Below, piece by piece: positions 37,108 through 48,215 of a stretch of 64,000 nt of DNA; position 1 is the stretch's first letter; each line of letters opens with the position of its first letter. The stretch comes from Allorhizobium paknamense. GTDB taxonomy: Bacteria; Pseudomonadota; Alphaproteobacteria; Rhizobiales; Rhizobiaceae. The position numbers were made by a program, and so were the translations under genes. The stretch covers positions 310,001-374,000 of the forward strand of contig NZ_JAUSWH010000001.1 in assembly GCF_030815125.1 (NCBI RefSeq). The letters are read 5' to 3'. The notes below the pieces were generated by a model. That model saw only the letters and a program-made list of their open reading frames with translations, had not been told where the DNA came from and did no database searches.

Positions 37108-39101
37108 CAGAAGGAACTCCCGAGCATCATCCAGGTAACGAGCGCGGCGATACCGAGCAGCATCGCGAACGCATAATGATAGAGATAGCCGGACTGCAGA
37201 CGCACGACGCGCTGGGTCAGGCCTGCCACGCCGGCGGCAACGCCGTTCGGGCCATAGGCATCGATGGTCGCCACGTCACCCTTCTTCCACAGGAACCGGC
37301 CAAGGGCCTTGGCGGAGCGGACGAAGAGGAAATCGTAGAGTTCGTCGAAATACCACTTGTTGAGCAGGAACTGGTAGAGAACCCACTGGCTTTCGGCGAG
37401 CTTCTTCGGCGTTTCCGGCGACTTGATATACATGAACCAGGCCGTCACGAAACCGATGAGCATGGCCGCAAAGGGGCTGACCTGCACCCAGACCGGCACA
37501 TGATGATGTTCATGCAGGATCTCGTTGTGCTCGCTGGTGAAGAGAGCACCCTTCCAGAATTCCGCATAGGCTTCGCCGTAGAAATATTCGTGGAAGACAA
37601 AGCCAGCCAGCAAAGCGCCGATGGTCAGCACATAGAGCGGGATCAGCATGATTTGCGGGCTTTCATGCACATGGTGCATGACCTCATGCGAAGCACGCGG
37701 CTTGCCGAAGAAGGTCAGGAAGGCCAGACGCCAGGAATAGAAGCTCGTGAACAGAGCGGCAATCACCAGCATCACGAAGGCAAACCCTGCGGCAGCGCCG
37801 TGCGCGGCGTAGGAGGATTCGATGATGGCGTCCTTGGAGAAGAAGCCTGCGGTACCGATGACGGTTCCGGGAATGCCGACCCCCGTCAGCGCCAGCGTCC
37901 CGATGGTCATGGCCCAGAAGGTGACGGGAATATGCTTCCTGAGACCACCCATGTGGCGCATGTCCTGCTCACCATCCACGGCGTGGATAACGGAACCGGC
38001 ACCAAGGAACAGCAGCGCCTTGAAGAAGGCATGCGTAAAGAGGTGGAACACGGCAGCGCCATAAGCGCCAACACCAAGCGCCACGAACATATAGCCGAGC
38101 TGCGAACAGGTAGAATAGGCAATGACACGCTTGATGTCATTCTGCACCAGACCGACAGTCGCGGCAAAGAAGGCTGTGATTGCACCGATGATCGTGACGA
38201 AGGTCAGGGCATCCGGCGACAGTTCGAAGATCGGCGACATGCGCGCCACCAGGAAAACACCCGCGGTCACCATGGTCGCGGCATGGATCAGCGCCGAAAC
38301 CGGCGTCGGGCCTTCCATGGCGTCCGGCAGCCAGGTGTGCAGCAGGAACTGTGCCGACTTACCCATGGCCCCCATGAACAGCAGCAGGCAGGCGCCGGTG
38401 ATCGCATGCGCCTTGTCAAGCTGCATGCCGAAGAGATTGATCACAGCTTCAGACGGCGCAGCGCCTTCATGCGGCAGATAGGTCGCGGCGGCAGCGAAGA
38501 TCGTTTCGAAATTGATCGAGCCGAACAGCACGAAGACCGTGGAAATACCGAGAATGAAGCCAAAGTCACCCACACGGTTGACGATGAAGGCCTTCATGGC
38601 AGCAGCCGTTGCCGACGGCTTCTTGAACCAGAAGCCGATCAGCAGATAGGAGGCAAGACCAACGCCCTCCCAGCCGAAGAACATCTGCAGCAGGTTGTCG
38701 GACGTGACCAGCATCAGCATGGCGAAGGTGAACAGCGACAGATAAGCGAAGAAACGCGGCCGATGCGGATCGTGATGCATGTAGCCAATGGAATAGAGGT
38801 GGACCAGCGTCGAGACGCTGTTCACCACCACCAGCATCACAGCCGTCAGCGTATCGACCCTGAGCGCCCATTCGACATCGATGCCGCCGACCTGGATCCA
38901 GCGCAGCACCGGAACCTTGATGGTTTCGACATGCTCGCCGAAACCGACGGACAGGAAGACATACCAGGACAGGGCCGCGGCCAGCACCATCAGGCTGGTG
39001 GTCAGCACCTCGGAAGCCTTGGCACCAATCTGGCGCCCGAACAGGCCTGCGATGATCGCGCCGATCAGCGGGAGGAAGACAATTGCCTTATACACTAACA
39101 T
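37107..39101 (-). CDS. nuoL: NADH-quinone oxidoreductase subunit L
   Basis: A 664-residue, largest antiporter-like subunit of complex [27 protein letters not shown] and [11 protein letters not shown] mark the proton channels; the C-terminal part would form the long lateral helix and final membrane helix. It starts 7 bases after nuoK. Confidence 0.97.
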   Translation of the reverse strand: MLVYKAIVFLPLIGAIIAGLFGRQIGAKASEVLTTSLMVLAAALSWYVFLSVGFGEHVETIKVPVLRWIQVGGIDVEWALRVDTLTAVMLVVVNSVSTLVHLYSIGYMHHDPHRPRFFAYLSLFTFAMLMLVTSDNLLQMFFGWEGVGLASYLLIGFWFKKPSATAAAMKAFIVNRVGDFGFILGISTVFVLFGSINFETIFAAAATYLPHEGAAPSEAVINLFGMQLDKAHAITGACLLLFMGAMGKSAQFLLHTWLPDAMEGPTPVSALIHAATMVTAGVFLVARMSPIFELSPDALTFVTIIGAITAFFAATVGLVQNDIKRVIAYSTCSQLGYMFVALGVGAYGAAVFHLFTHAFFKALLFLGAGSVIHAVDGEQDMRHMGGLRKHIPVTFWAMTIGTLALTGVGIPGTVIGTAGFFSKDAIIESSYAAHGAAAGFAFVMLVIAALFTSFYSWRLAFLTFFGKPRASHEVMHHVHESPQIMLIPLYVLTIGALLAGFVFHEYFYGEAYAEFWKGALFTSEHNEILHEHHHVPVWVQVSPFAAMLIGFVTAWFMYIKSPETPKKLAESQWVLYQFLLNKWYFDELYDFLFVRSAKALGRFLWKKGDVATIDAYGPNGVAAGVAGLTQRVVRLQSGYLYHYAFAMLLGIAALVTWMMLGSSF

Positions 39102-39108
39102 AGCCGTG

Positions 39109-39417
39109 TCAGCCCTTCATCATGTTCACGTCTTCAACGGCGATAGAACCGCGGTTGCGGTAGAAGACGACAAGGATTGCAAGGCCGATCGCAGCTTCCG
39201 CGGCCGCGACGGTCAGAATGAAAAGCGCGAAAACCTGACCGACGATGTCATTGAGGAATGACGAGAACGCCACCATATTCAGGTTGACCGCAAGAAGAAT
39301 GAGTTCCACCGACATGAGGATGACGATGATGTTCTTCCGGTTCAGGAAGATACCGAAAACGCCGAGCATGAAGAGGATCGCGCTGACGGTGAGATAGTGG
39401 GAAAGTCCGATTTCCAT
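39109..39417 (-). CDS. nuoK: NADH-quinone oxidoreductase subunit K
   Basis: A 102-residue complex I membrane subunit with three helices. The buried glutamates of the proton path are seen in [11 protein letters not shown] and [11 protein letters not shown]. The length is standard. Confidence 0.97.
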   Translation of the reverse strand: MEIGLSHYLTVSAILFMLGVFGIFLNRKNIIVILMSVELILLAVNLNMVAFSSFLNDIVGQVFALFILTVAAAEAAIGLAILVVFYRNRGSIAVEDVNMMKG

Positions 39418-39447
39418 AGTCGTATCCTTGAAACCTCTTGCGCTCCG

Positions 39448-40062
39448 TCAGAGCCCCTGCCCCGGCTTGACCTTGACCACCTCGATGGCGGTTGCCGGTC
39501 CGCGTGCGACCTGGTTGGCGATCACCTGCCGCTTGATGTTCTGGCGATGCCGCAGCGTCAGCACGATGGCGCCGATCATGGCGACCAAAAGGACGAGGCC
39601 GGCGATCTGGAAGAAGTAGACGTAATTCGTATAGAGCACGTCACCGAGAGCTGCCGTGTTCTGACGCTCGGTCAGCGCCGGGATCGGCATGGTGATGGCC
39701 TGCTTGGCCTGCGGCGAAAGCGTCGAACCGCCGATTACGAACACCAGTTCGGCGGCCACCACGGCCCCAATCAGCGCGGCGATCGGCGCATGCTTCAGCG
39801 CGCCCGCCCTGAACTGGTTGAAGTCGATGTCGAGCATCATCACCACGAAGAGGAAGAGAACCGCGACGGCGCCCACATAGACGACCAGCAGGATCATCGC
39901 CAGGAACTCGGCGCCCGTCAGCAGGAACAGGCCAGCTGCGTTCACAAAGGTGAGGATCAGGAACAGAACGGAATGAACCGGGTTCCGGGATGAGATGACC
40001 ATGAACGCCGACGCCACCGCGACAAAGGCGAAAAGGTAGAAAAAGATAGCCTGAAGACCCAT
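39448..40062 (-). CDS. nuoJ: NADH-quinone oxidoreductase subunit J
   Basis: A 204-residue complex I membrane subunit with five helices. The family segments NPVHSVLFLI and the VVYVGAVAVLFLFVVMML helix, which contains the pi-bulge next to the quinone path, are clear. It starts 142 bases after nuoI, the second largest gap in the operon; nothing else was recognised in that gap. Confidence 0.96.
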   Translation of the reverse strand: MGLQAIFFYLFAFVAVASAFMVISSRNPVHSVLFLILTFVNAAGLFLLTGAEFLAMILLVVYVGAVAVLFLFVVMMLDIDFNQFRAGALKHAPIAALIGAVVAAELVFVIGGSTLSPQAKQAITMPIPALTERQNTAALGDVLYTNYVYFFQIAGLVLLVAMIGAIVLTLRHRQNIKRQVIANQVARGPATAIEVVKVKPGQGL

Positions 40063-40204
40063 GATGGTGCCTTTTCATCTTCCCCGGGAGTGACGCTTGG
40101 GCGACAACTCCCTTGAAATGCGGCAGACCCGAGCGGCCAGCCTGGATTCCGGATGTCAAGCCGAAGCGAGGATGAAAACCCTCCCTCCGGCTTCTTTCAA
40201 TCGA

Positions 40205-40696
40205 TCAGCGATAAGGCGCGTCCATCGCAATGTTGCGGGCAATTTCCCGCTCCCAGCGGTCGCCATTTGCCAGCAGCTTCGCCTTATCGAAATAGAGTTC
40301 TTCGCGGGTTTCCGTCGAAAATTCGAAGTTCGGTCCTTCGACAATGGCATCGACCGGGCAGGCTTCCTGGCAAAAGCCGCAATAAATGCACTTCACCATG
40401 TCGATATCGTAACGCACCGTGCGGCGGGTGCCGTCATTGCGCCGCGGGCCGGCTTCGATGGTGATCGCCTGGGCGGGACAGATTGCTTCGCACAGCTTGC
40501 AGGCAATGCAGCGCTCTTCACCGTTCGGATAGCGGCGAAGCGCATGCTCGCCACGGAAACGCGGGCTGACCGGTCCCTTTTCGAAGGGATAGTTCACCGT
40601 CGCCTTCTGCTTGAAGAAATAGCGCATCGACAGGAAAAACGCGCCGACGAATTCTTTCAGAAACAGCGAGCGGACGGCCTGGGAGAGACTTGCCAT
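40205..40696 (-). CDS. nuoI: NADH-quinone oxidoreductase subunit I
   Basis: A 163-residue peripheral subunit carrying two 4Fe-4S clusters (N6a and N6b): Cys63/66/69 with Cys73, and Cys103/106/109 with Cys113, in [12 protein letters not shown] and [12 protein letters not shown]. The N-terminal helix anchors it near the membrane arm. ATG 40696 with GGAG upstream is preferred over a TTG two codons earlier. Confidence 0.97.
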   Translation of the reverse strand: MASLSQAVRSLFLKEFVGAFFLSMRYFFKQKATVNYPFEKGPVSPRFRGEHALRRYPNGEERCIACKLCEAICPAQAITIEAGPRRNDGTRRTVRYDIDMVKCIYCGFCQEACPVDAIVEGPNFEFSTETREELYFDKAKLLANGDRWEREIARNIAMDAPYR

Positions 40697-40736
40697 CTTC
40701 AAACTCCAAATCTGCGGAAGGGAAAGGCTGCACGCA

Positions 40737-41780
40737 TCACGCCCAACCCATCAGCTTCAGCACGAAAGCAACGATGATGACCATGACCAGCGACAACGGC
40801 AGGAACACCTTCCAGCCGAGGCGCATGAGCTGGTCATAGCGATAGCGCGGCACGATAGCCTTGGTGATGGCGAACATCGAGAACACCAGCGCAGCCTTGA
40901 TCACGAACCAGATAATCCCCGGAACCCAGTTCAGAACCGCAATGTCGAGCGGCGGAAGCCAGCCGCCCAAGAACAGAATGGTCGTCAGCGCACACATCAG
41001 CACGATGGCGGCATATTCCCCCAGCATGAACATCATGTACGGCGTCGACCCATATTCGACCATGAAGCCAGCAACGAGTTCGGACTCTGCTTCAGGAAGG
41101 TCGAATGGAGGACGGTTGGTTTCAGCCAGTGCCGAAATGAAGAAGATGACGAACATCGGGAACAGGGCGAGCCAATGCCAGTCCAGAATGGACGGCGGCA
41201 GGCCGAGCATGGTGCCGAGACCGGACTTCTGCGCCAGGACGATATCCGTCAGGTTTAGCGAGCCGACACACAGAAGAACAGTGACGATGACGAAACCGAT
41301 CGACACTTCATAGGACACCATCTGTGCGGCAGAGCGCAGAGCACCCAGGAAGGGATATTTCGAGTTCGACGCCCAACCGCCCATGATGATGCCATAGACC
41401 TCGAGCGAGGAGATGGCGAAGACATAGAGAATGCCGACATTGATATTGGCGATCACCCAGCCATCATTCAGCGGAATGACGGCCCAGGTTGCAAGCGCCA
41501 GCGTCACGGCCACCAGCGGCGCCAGCAGGAACACGCCCTTGTTGGCGCCAGCCGGAATGATCGGCTCCTTCAGCACGAACTTCAAAAGATCCGCGAAGGA
41601 CTGGAAAAGACCCCAGGGCCCCACCACGTTCGGACCACGACGCAACTGAACGGCAGCCCAGATCTTGCGGTCTGCCAGCAGAATATAGGCGATGAACACA
41701 AGCAGGCAGACCAGCAGCAGCAGCGACTGGCCGATCATGATGGCCGCTGGCCATACATAGCTAGAAAAGAACGAATCCAT
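40737..41780 (-). CDS. nuoH: NADH-quinone oxidoreductase subunit H
   Basis: A 347-residue membrane subunit that forms most of the quinone chamber, with about eight helices. [25 protein letters not shown] and [14 protein letters not shown] are the conserved charged loops. It starts 12 bases after nuoG. Confidence 0.97.
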   Translation of the reverse strand: MDSFFSSYVWPAAIMIGQSLLLLVCLLVFIAYILLADRKIWAAVQLRRGPNVVGPWGLFQSFADLLKFVLKEPIIPAGANKGVFLLAPLVAVTLALATWAVIPLNDGWVIANINVGILYVFAISSLEVYGIIMGGWASNSKYPFLGALRSAAQMVSYEVSIGFVIVTVLLCVGSLNLTDIVLAQKSGLGTMLGLPPSILDWHWLALFPMFVIFFISALAETNRPPFDLPEAESELVAGFMVEYGSTPYMMFMLGEYAAIVLMCALTTILFLGGWLPPLDIAVLNWVPGIIWFVIKAALVFSMFAITKAIVPRYRYDQLMRLGWKVFLPLSLVMVIIVAFVLKLMGWA

Positions 41781-41792
41781 GATCCCTTGCCC

Positions 41793-43874
41793 TTACTCTG
41801 CCGCAGCCTTGAAATTGTTGCGCGCCAGGGCCGAGCATTCGGCCATGACCGCGGAAGCGCGTGCAATCGGGTTCGTCAAATAGAAGTCTTTGATCGGCGA
41901 AGCAAACCCAGATTGAGACATATCTCCGCCTTTTTTGGCGAGCGCGGCAATCGATGCCGCATCGCCGGCGGCGATCTCATCGATTTCAGCGAAATGCGGA
42001 TAGGCCTGGTAGAGCTTCTGGCGAAGTTGCGACAGTGAGTCGAACGGCAGTTTCTTGCCAAGCACATCAGACAGGGCGCGAATAACGGCCCAATCCTCGC
42101 GCGCCTCGCCGGGAGCAAAACCGGCACGATTGCCCATCTGGACGCGGCCCTCGGTATTCACCCAGGTTCCGGACTTTTCGGTGTAGGCGGCTGCTGGCAG
42201 AATGACATCCGCATTCTGCGCACCCTGATCGCCATGCGAACCGATATAGACGGTGAGCTTCGCGGTTTTTGCCGAAAGATCGATCTCATCCGCGCCGAGC
42301 AGGAACAGAACATCCATGGCGGTCAGCATCTCCGCAGCCGTCTTGCCGCCCTGTCCCGGCACGAAGCCGAGATCGAGACCGCCAACCCGCGACGCTGCCG
42401 TATGCAGAACGGCAAAACCGTTCCAGCCATCCTTGACCGCGCCGACCGATACGGCAAGCGCCGCCACCTGCGAGAGAACGGCAGCGCCATCGCCGCGCGT
42501 CAGAGCCCCCTGCCCTACGAGGATCAGCGGACGCTCGGCCTTTTTCAGAACCTCGGCAAAGCTGTTCTTGCCATTGGCGACTTCGGCCAGGGTATCCGGA
42601 CCAGCACCGAGATAGCTATACTCATAGCGCAGTTCACCGGCTTCGCCGATCACACCGATCGGGAAGCCACCACGACGCCAACGCTTGCGGATGCGCGCAT
42701 TGAGAACAGCGGCCTCAAAGCGTGGGTTGGCGCCAACGATCAGCAGCGCATCGGCCTGCTCGATCCCTTCGATGGTGGGATTGAACAGGTAGCTGGCGCG
42801 ACCGAGCGACGGATCCAGCGCCACGCCATCCTGACGACAGTCGTAGCTGGTGGAACCGAGCGAAACCAGCAGTTCCTTCAGGGCGTAAAGCTCTTCAACC
42901 GATGCCAGATCACCAGCGATCGCACCGATCTTCGAACCATTCGTCTGAGCAACTGCCGTCTTGATCTCGGCAAAGGCTTCCGGCCAGCTTGCCGGCTGCA
43001 AACGGCCATTGCGGCGCACATAGGGACGATCCAGACGCTGCGTCTTCAGGCCATCCCAGATGAAACGGCTCTTGTCGGAGATCCACTCCTCGTTGATCTG
43101 GTCATTGACTCGCGGCATGATGCGCATGACCTCGCGGCCGCGCGTATCGACACGGATGGCAGACCCGAGAGCGTCCATCACGTCGATGGATTCGGTCTTG
43201 CCCAGTTCCCACGGACGCGCTGTAAAGGCGAAGGGCTTGGAGGTGAGAGCGCCAACCGGACACAGGTCAACCACGTTGCCCTGCAGTTCCGAGGTCATGG
43301 CCTGTTCGAGATAGGTGGTGATTTCGGCGTCTTCACCACGACCGATCAGACCGAGTTCTGCGATGCCTGCCACTTCCGTGGTGAAGCGGACGCAGCGCGT
43401 GCAGTGAATGCAGCGGTTCATCACGGTCTTTACCAGCGGCCCGATATACTTGTCCTCGACGGCCCGCTTGTCTTCGCCATAGCGGGAACTGTCGATGCCG
43501 AAGGCCATGGCCTGGTCCTGCAGGTCGCACTCACCGCCCTGGTCGCAGATCGGGCAATCCAGCGGGTGGTTGATCAGCAGAAATTCCATAACGCCTTCGC
43601 GGGCCTTCTTGACCATCGGCGTATTGGTGAAGACTTCCGGCAATTCCCCGTTCGGGCCGCCGCGAATATCGCGCACGCCCATGGCGCAGGAGGCTGCGGG
43701 CTTGGGCGGGCCGCCCTTTACTTCCACGAGACACATACGGCAATTGCCCGCGACGGACAGCCGCTCGTGGAAACAAAAGCGCGGAACCTCGGCGCCGGCT
43801 TCCTCACACGCCTGCAACAGCGTGAAATGATCCGGAACCTCGATCTCCTTACCGTCGACTTTCAGCTTTGCCAT
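41793..43874 (-). CDS. nuoG: NADH-quinone oxidoreductase subunit G
   Basis: A 693-residue iron-sulfur subunit of the NADH dehydrogenase arm. The N-terminal ferredoxin domain binds a 2Fe-2S cluster through Cys34, Cys45, Cys48 and Cys63; His/Cys ligands (HPLDCPICDQGGECDLQD) and two further clusters (CIHCTRCVRF, DLCPVGAL) follow. The rest is the molybdopterin-oxidoreductase-like domain, inactive in this family. The length is that of alphaproteobacterial and mitochondrial 75-kDa subunits. Confidence 0.97.
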   Translation of the reverse strand: MAKLKVDGKEIEVPDHFTLLQACEEAGAEVPRFCFHERLSVAGNCRMCLVEVKGGPPKPAASCAMGVRDIRGGPNGELPEVFTNTPMVKKAREGVMEFLLINHPLDCPICDQGGECDLQDQAMAFGIDSSRYGEDKRAVEDKYIGPLVKTVMNRCIHCTRCVRFTTEVAGIAELGLIGRGEDAEITTYLEQAMTSELQGNVVDLCPVGALTSKPFAFTARPWELGKTESIDVMDALGSAIRVDTRGREVMRIMPRVNDQINEEWISDKSRFIWDGLKTQRLDRPYVRRNGRLQPASWPEAFAEIKTAVAQTNGSKIGAIAGDLASVEELYALKELLVSLGSTSYDCRQDGVALDPSLGRASYLFNPTIEGIEQADALLIVGANPRFEAAVLNARIRKRWRRGGFPIGVIGEAGELRYEYSYLGAGPDTLAEVANGKNSFAEVLKKAERPLILVGQGALTRGDGAAVLSQVAALAVSVGAVKDGWNGFAVLHTAASRVGGLDLGFVPGQGGKTAAEMLTAMDVLFLLGADEIDLSAKTAKLTVYIGSHGDQGAQNADVILPAAAYTEKSGTWVNTEGRVQMGNRAGFAPGEAREDWAVIRALSDVLGKKLPFDSLSQLRQKLYQAYPHFAEIDEIAAGDAASIAALAKKGGDMSQSGFASPIKDFYLTNPIARASAVMAECSALARNNFKAAAE

Positions 43875-44062
43875 TTTCGCCTTCCTGTCTCACGTCCATC
43901 GCAACAACCGCACAAAGGCGGCACGGGCGGATGTCTCCGTCCCGGCTGCGCATGTCCTTGTTCCGGTTCCCTGACACCGTCCACCATGGCCGACATGCAT
44001 GGCTGACACCAGAGTTCCTGATTAGCTGGTGAAGGTGATACCCTCACCCCGACCCTTGGGCG

Positions 44063-44707
44063 TCAGGGGGTGACGCCCGTGATTTGCTTTGCCTGACCAA
44101 CCCAATCGTCCCGCAGGACGCGTCCGTCAAGTCCTAACTCTGCATCGATGCGTTTCGCATCATCCACGCTCCAGCGCGCGATGTCAGAAAGCCGTGTCAC
44201 ACCTGCCTTGCGCAGCATCTCCTCGACCTTTGGACCTATGCCGGCAATTGCCTTCAGATCCTCACGGGCCGCGGGTTTTGCCCGCCTGGAGACCGGTGCC
44301 TTCGGCTTGACGTCGACCTTCGGCGCTTTCGCGCGCGGAGCGGGCGCCGCCTTCTTCACCGGCTTTTCAGGCATGGCAGCCTTGACGTCAGCGATGGGCT
44401 CGATTGGCGCAACGACAACCGGCTCCTCACGCTCGACCGGCAGGTCCTCCTTCTCCGCAACCAGCTCCGGCTCTTGCCCGCGCAACATGGCCTGCATGGC
44501 ATTCTGCCAGCTTCCCATCATCGCGCCAGCCATCTGACTGGCAAAGCCCAGTCCGATCACCGTGGCGGCCGTCGCGGCTGCAACCGGATGCGCCATCAGC
44601 GGATGCAGCGGCGGGGTCGGCAGATCCTTCAGGGACTCGAGCACCGGCGCGATATCCACCGGCATGTCCGATGCTGCATCCGATCTCTTGCGTGAAGCCT
44701 CTGCCAT
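44063..44707 (-). CDS. Helix-hairpin-helix protein inside the nuo operon
   Basis: A 214-residue protein between nuoF and nuoG. It has one hydrophobic segment (about 40-62), a Pro/Ala/Lys-rich low-complexity middle (about 80-148), and a C-terminal helix-hairpin-helix domain (LKAIAGIGPKVEEMLRKAG, 149-214) of the kind annotated as 5'-nuclease-like or as a NADH dehydrogenase accessory part. The same domain is fused to NuoE in some alphaproteobacteria. The role is unknown; the position 11 bases from nuoF suggests a complex I-related function. A 188-base gap without a gene separates it from nuoG. Confidence 0.8.
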   Translation of the reverse strand: MAEASRKRSDAASDMPVDIAPVLESLKDLPTPPLHPLMAHPVAAATAATVIGLGFASQMAGAMMGSWQNAMQAMLRGQEPELVAEKEDLPVEREEPVVVAPIEPIADVKAAMPEKPVKKAAPAPRAKAPKVDVKPKAPVSRRAKPAAREDLKAIAGIGPKVEEMLRKAGVTRLSDIARWSVDDAKRIDAELGLDGRVLRDDWVGQAKQITGVTP

Positions 44708-44718
44708 GATCCCAGTCC

Positions 44719-46023
44719 TTACTCGGCTGCTTCCATGACCGCGCCATGCGCGGTGGCGTTGCGGGTATATTCGTCAATCCGCTTTTCGATTTCCGGACGG
44801 AAATTGCGGATCAAGCCCTGAACCGGCCAGGCAGCAGCATCGCCCAGGGCGCAAATCGTGTGCCCTTCGATCTGCTTCGTCACCTGGAACAGCATGTCGA
44901 TTTCACGCTTTTGCGCCTGGCCTTTTACCATGCGGCCGAGAACGCGCATCATCCAGCCCGTGCCTTCGCGGCAGGGCGTGCACTGGCCGCAGCTCTCATG
45001 CTTGAAGAAAGCCGAGATGCGCCAGATGGCCTTGATGATATCGGTGGACTTGTCCATCACGATCATGCCGCCGGTCCCGAAGGAAGACTTCACCTCCCGC
45101 ATGCCGTCGAAGTCCATGATCGCATCGGCCATGTCCTCGCCGCGCACGACCGGACAGGACGCGCCGCCGGGAATGACAGCCAGCAGATTGTCCCAGCCGC
45201 CGCGAATGCCGCCGCAATGACGTTCGATCAGCTCTCGGAACGACAGGCCCATGGCTTCTTCGAAGGTGCAGGGTTTGTTGACATGGCCCGACACCATGAA
45301 CAGCTTCGTGCCGACATTATTGGCGCGGCCAATAGCGGAAAACCAGCTGGCCCCACGACGCAAGATGGTCGGCGCAACCGCGATCGATTCAACGTTGTTG
45401 ACCGTGGTCGGGCAGCCGTACAGACCCATATTGGCCGGGAACGGCGGCTTCAGGCGCGGCTGGCCCTTCTTGCCTTCCAGGCTTTCGAGCAGTGCTGTTT
45501 CCTCGCCGCAGATATAGGCACCCGCGCCATGATGGACGTAGATGTCGAAATCCCAGCCGTTCTTGTTGTTCTTGCCGAGCAGGCCGTAGTCATAGCACTC
45601 GTCAATGGCCGCCTGAAGCGCTTCACGCTCGCGCATATATTCGCCGCGCACATAGATATAGGCGGTATGCGCACCCATGGCGAAACCGGCGATCACGCAG
45701 CCTTCGATCAGCGTGTGCGGATCGTGGCGCATGATGTCGCGGTCCTTACAGGTCCCGGGCTCCGATTCGTCGGCATTCACGACGAGGTAATGCGGACGGC
45801 CATCGCTTTCCTTGGGCATGAAGGACCACTTCAGCCCCGTCGGGAAGCCTGCGCCGCCACGCCCGCGAAGACCGGAAGCCTTCATCTCGTTGATGATCCA
45901 GTCCCGGCCCTTTTCGATGATCTGCTTGGTGCCGTCCCAGTGGCCGCGGCTCATCGCGCCTTTCAGGGATTTATCCTTCAGGCCGTAGATATTGGTAAAG
46001 ATGCGATCCTGATCCTGTAACAT
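44719..46023 (-). CDS. nuoF: NADH-quinone oxidoreductase subunit F
   Basis: A 434-residue subunit with the NADH and FMN sites and the 4Fe-4S cluster N3. [13 protein letters not shown] and [13 protein letters not shown] are the nucleotide and flavin motifs, and [15 protein letters not shown] provides three cluster cysteines, with the fourth in HTICALGD. It starts 3 bases after nuoE. Confidence 0.97.
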   Translation of the reverse strand: MLQDQDRIFTNIYGLKDKSLKGAMSRGHWDGTKQIIEKGRDWIINEMKASGLRGRGGAGFPTGLKWSFMPKESDGRPHYLVVNADESEPGTCKDRDIMRHDPHTLIEGCVIAGFAMGAHTAYIYVRGEYMREREALQAAIDECYDYGLLGKNNKNGWDFDIYVHHGAGAYICGEETALLESLEGKKGQPRLKPPFPANMGLYGCPTTVNNVESIAVAPTILRRGASWFSAIGRANNVGTKLFMVSGHVNKPCTFEEAMGLSFRELIERHCGGIRGGWDNLLAVIPGGASCPVVRGEDMADAIMDFDGMREVKSSFGTGGMIVMDKSTDIIKAIWRISAFFKHESCGQCTPCREGTGWMMRVLGRMVKGQAQKREIDMLFQVTKQIEGHTICALGDAAAWPVQGLIRNFRPEIEKRIDEYTRNATAHGAVMEAAE

Positions 46024-46026
46024 ATC

Positions 46027-46836
46027 TTAACCCTTGGCCTTGTCGGCGTTGTCGCCGGAGACTTTCGCATTCTCTGCTGCGGCAGGCTTGTCCGTCGCTG
46101 GCGTTTTCAGCTTCGGATCGGTCACCGGCGTATCCGTCTGCGGACGCGCAGCATTGGACGGCGGCACCTCGCTGCCCTCGGTCTGGACCGGTGCACCATT
46201 GCCATCCGCCCAGCGAACCGGCTTGATCTCTTGCGTCAGCGTGCTCAAGCCACCTTCAGGGGCGGAGAAATCACGCGCGATTTGCGGACCGGTCTTCACC
46301 TCGGCGCCCTTGCCTGCCTCGAACGCGTCGATGATTTCCTCGAGACGCTCCGGCGTCAAATCCTCATAGGCGTCCTTGAAGATAATCACCATCGGTGCAT
46401 TGACGCAGGCGCCCTGACACTCGACCTCTTCCCAGGACAGCGTGCCGGACGCATTGCGCTCAAAGGGCTCCGCGTTGATCTTACGCTTGCAGACATGCAT
46501 CAGATCTTCCGCGCCGCGCAGCATGCAGGGCGTCGTGCCGCAAATCTGGATATGCGCCTTCGTGCCCACCGGCTTCAGCTGGAACTGGGTATAGAAGGTC
46601 GCCACTTCCAGCACGCGGATATAAGGCATCTGCAGCTTTTCGGCCACGAATTCAATGGCAGCCTTGGTGACCCAGCCATCCTGCTCCTGTGCCCGCATCA
46701 ACAGCGGAATGACCGCCGATTGCTGACGGCCCTCTGGATATTTGCGGATAGTGGCCTCGGCCCAAGCGGTATTTTCCGCGTTGAACGCGAAAGCCGCGGG
46801 CTGAAATTGATCTTCGGCTAAACGACGAACGGACAT
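46027..46836 (-). CDS. nuoE: NADH-quinone oxidoreductase subunit E
   Basis: A 269-residue subunit with a thioredoxin-like 2Fe-2S domain: Cys99, Cys104, Cys140 and Cys144 (CGTTPC, CQGAC). Residues 175-269 are an added low-complexity tail rich in Pro, Ala, Thr and Lys, so the protein is about 100 residues longer than the usual E. coli subunit. Such tails are frequent in rhizobia. AGGA precedes the ATG. Confidence 0.95.
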   Translation of the reverse strand: MSVRRLAEDQFQPAAFAFNAENTAWAEATIRKYPEGRQQSAVIPLLMRAQEQDGWVTKAAIEFVAEKLQMPYIRVLEVATFYTQFQLKPVGTKAHIQICGTTPCMLRGAEDLMHVCKRKINAEPFERNASGTLSWEEVECQGACVNAPMVIIFKDAYEDLTPERLEEIIDAFEAGKGAEVKTGPQIARDFSAPEGGLSTLTQEIKPVRWADGNGAPVQTEGSEVPPSNAARPQTDTPVTDPKLKTPATDKPAAAENAKVSGDNADKAKG

Positions 46837-46842
46837 GCTTCC

Positions 46843-47004
46843 TCACGCCTTATTCAGTTTATCGGCCGAGGCCAGGGCTTCGCGACAGCGAAGCGGCACG
46901 CGGACCGTCTTGTCTTGAAAAACGGCAGCCGACGACAAGGTGGATCCGGCGCGGCAAGCCGCACCGGCAAATCCCGTCTCATCCATCAGCAACCCGGCTG
47001 GCAT
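46843..47004 (-). CDS. 53-residue ORF coupled to nuoD
   Basis: The frame starts at an ATG that overlaps the nuoD stop as TGATG and ends with TGA 6 bases before the nuoE start, filling the nuoD-nuoE gap exactly. The product begins [20 protein letters not shown] and ends ADKLNKA; it has two Cys and no membrane segment. The tight junctions argue for real translation, or at least for ribosome passage that feeds nuoE. I do not know the family. Confidence 0.5.
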   Translation of the reverse strand: MPAGLLMDETGFAGAACRAGSTLSSAAVFQDKTVRVPLRCREALASADKLNKA

Positions 47005-48194
47005 CAGCGGTCCACCTCACCGAACACGATGTCGAGAGATCCGAGGATCGCCGTGACGTCGGCCAGCTGATGGCCGCGCGTCAGGAAATCCATGGCCGCC
47101 AGGTGCACGAAGCCCGGAGCGCGAATCTTGCAACGATAGGGCTTGTTGGTGCCATCGGCGACGAGATAGACGCCGAACTCGCCCTTGGGGGCTTCAACGG
47201 CGGCATAGACCTCACCGGCGGGCACGTGATAGCCTTCCGTGTAGAGCTTGAAGTGGTGGATCAGCGCTTCCATCGAACGCTTCATTTCCCCGCGCTTCGG
47301 CGGCACGACCTTGCCGTCCAGCGAGGAGACGGGGCCGGTCTTCGCATCTCCCAGCAGCCGGTTGACGCACTGCTTCATGATCTTCACCGCCTCACGCATT
47401 TCCTGCATGCGGATCAGGTAGCGATCATAGCAGTCGCCATTCTTGCCGACCGGAATGTCGAAATCCATTTCGGAATAGCACTCATAGGGCTGCGCCTTGC
47501 GCAGGTCCCAGGCCGCACCGGAGCCGCGCACCATCACGCCCGAGAAGCCCCAGCGCCAGGCGTCCTCGAGGCTGACAACGCCGATATCGACGTTACGCTG
47601 CTTGAAGATGCGGTTTTCGGTCAGCAGGCCTTCGATATCATCGAGAACCTTGAGGAAGGGGTCGCACCAGGCACCGATATCCTCGACCAGTTCCGGCGGG
47701 ATATCCTGATGGATGCCCCCCGGACGGAAATAGGCCGCGTGCATGCGCGCGCCGGAGGCACGCTCATAAAACACCATGAGCTTTTCACGCTCTTCAAAGC
47801 CCCAGACCGGCGGCGTCATTGCGCCGACGTCCATGGCCTGCGTCGTGACGTTCATGATGTGGGACAGGATGCGGCCAATTTCCGAATAAAGCACGCGGAT
47901 CAACTGACCGCGAATCGGAATGTTCAGCCCCAGCAGCTTTTCAACCGCGAGACAGTAGGCATGCTCTTGGTTCATCGGCGCGACGTAATCGAGCCGGTCG
48001 AAATAGGGCAATGCCTGGAGATAGGTTTTCGCCTCGATCAGCTTCTCGGTGCCGCGATGCAGAAGGCCGATATGTGGATCGACGCGCTCGACGATTTCGC
48101 CATCCAGCTCAAGGACCAGACGCAGAACGCCATGGGCCGAAGGATGTTCGGGGCCGAAGTTGATCGTGAAGTTGCGGACGGAATGTTCGGTCAT
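47004..48194 (-). CDS. nuoD: NADH-quinone oxidoreductase subunit D
   Basis: A 396-residue 49-kDa-type subunit shaping the quinone site. [14 protein letters not shown] holds the conserved quinone-site His; [20 protein letters not shown] and the C-terminal DIVFGEVDR are standard. The ATG at 48194 ([10 protein letters not shown]) gives the usual rhizobial start; a GTG five codons upstream is the alternative. Confidence 0.97.
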   Translation of the reverse strand: MTEHSVRNFTINFGPEHPSAHGVLRLVLELDGEIVERVDPHIGLLHRGTEKLIEAKTYLQALPYFDRLDYVAPMNQEHAYCLAVEKLLGLNIPIRGQLIRVLYSEIGRILSHIMNVTTQAMDVGAMTPPVWGFEEREKLMVFYERASGARMHAAYFRPGGIHQDIPPELVEDIGAWCDPFLKVLDDIEGLLTENRIFKQRNVDIGVVSLEDAWRWGFSGVMVRGSGAAWDLRKAQPYECYSEMDFDIPVGKNGDCYDRYLIRMQEMREAVKIMKQCVNRLLGDAKTGPVSSLDGKVVPPKRGEMKRSMEALIHHFKLYTEGYHVPAGEVYAAVEAPKGEFGVYLVADGTNKPYRCKIRAPGFVHLAAMDFLTRGHQLADVTAILGSLDIVFGEVDR

Positions 48195-48215
48195 GAGCCT
48201 GACTTTCACGCTCCC

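Noticed and set aside
37083-39098. A 671-codon open frame antisense to nuoL, and similar long frames opposite other genes (for example 345-1433, 21268-22317, 47070-49448, 60585-62897)
   Set aside because: They mirror the third-position bias of the true genes, are rich in His, Arg and Gln, have no ribosome sites and show no family motifs.
43862-44047. 61-codon frame between nuoG and the helix-hairpin-helix gene
   Set aside because: It overlaps the nuoG start, is rich in Cys/Pro/Arg without pattern and has no ribosome site.
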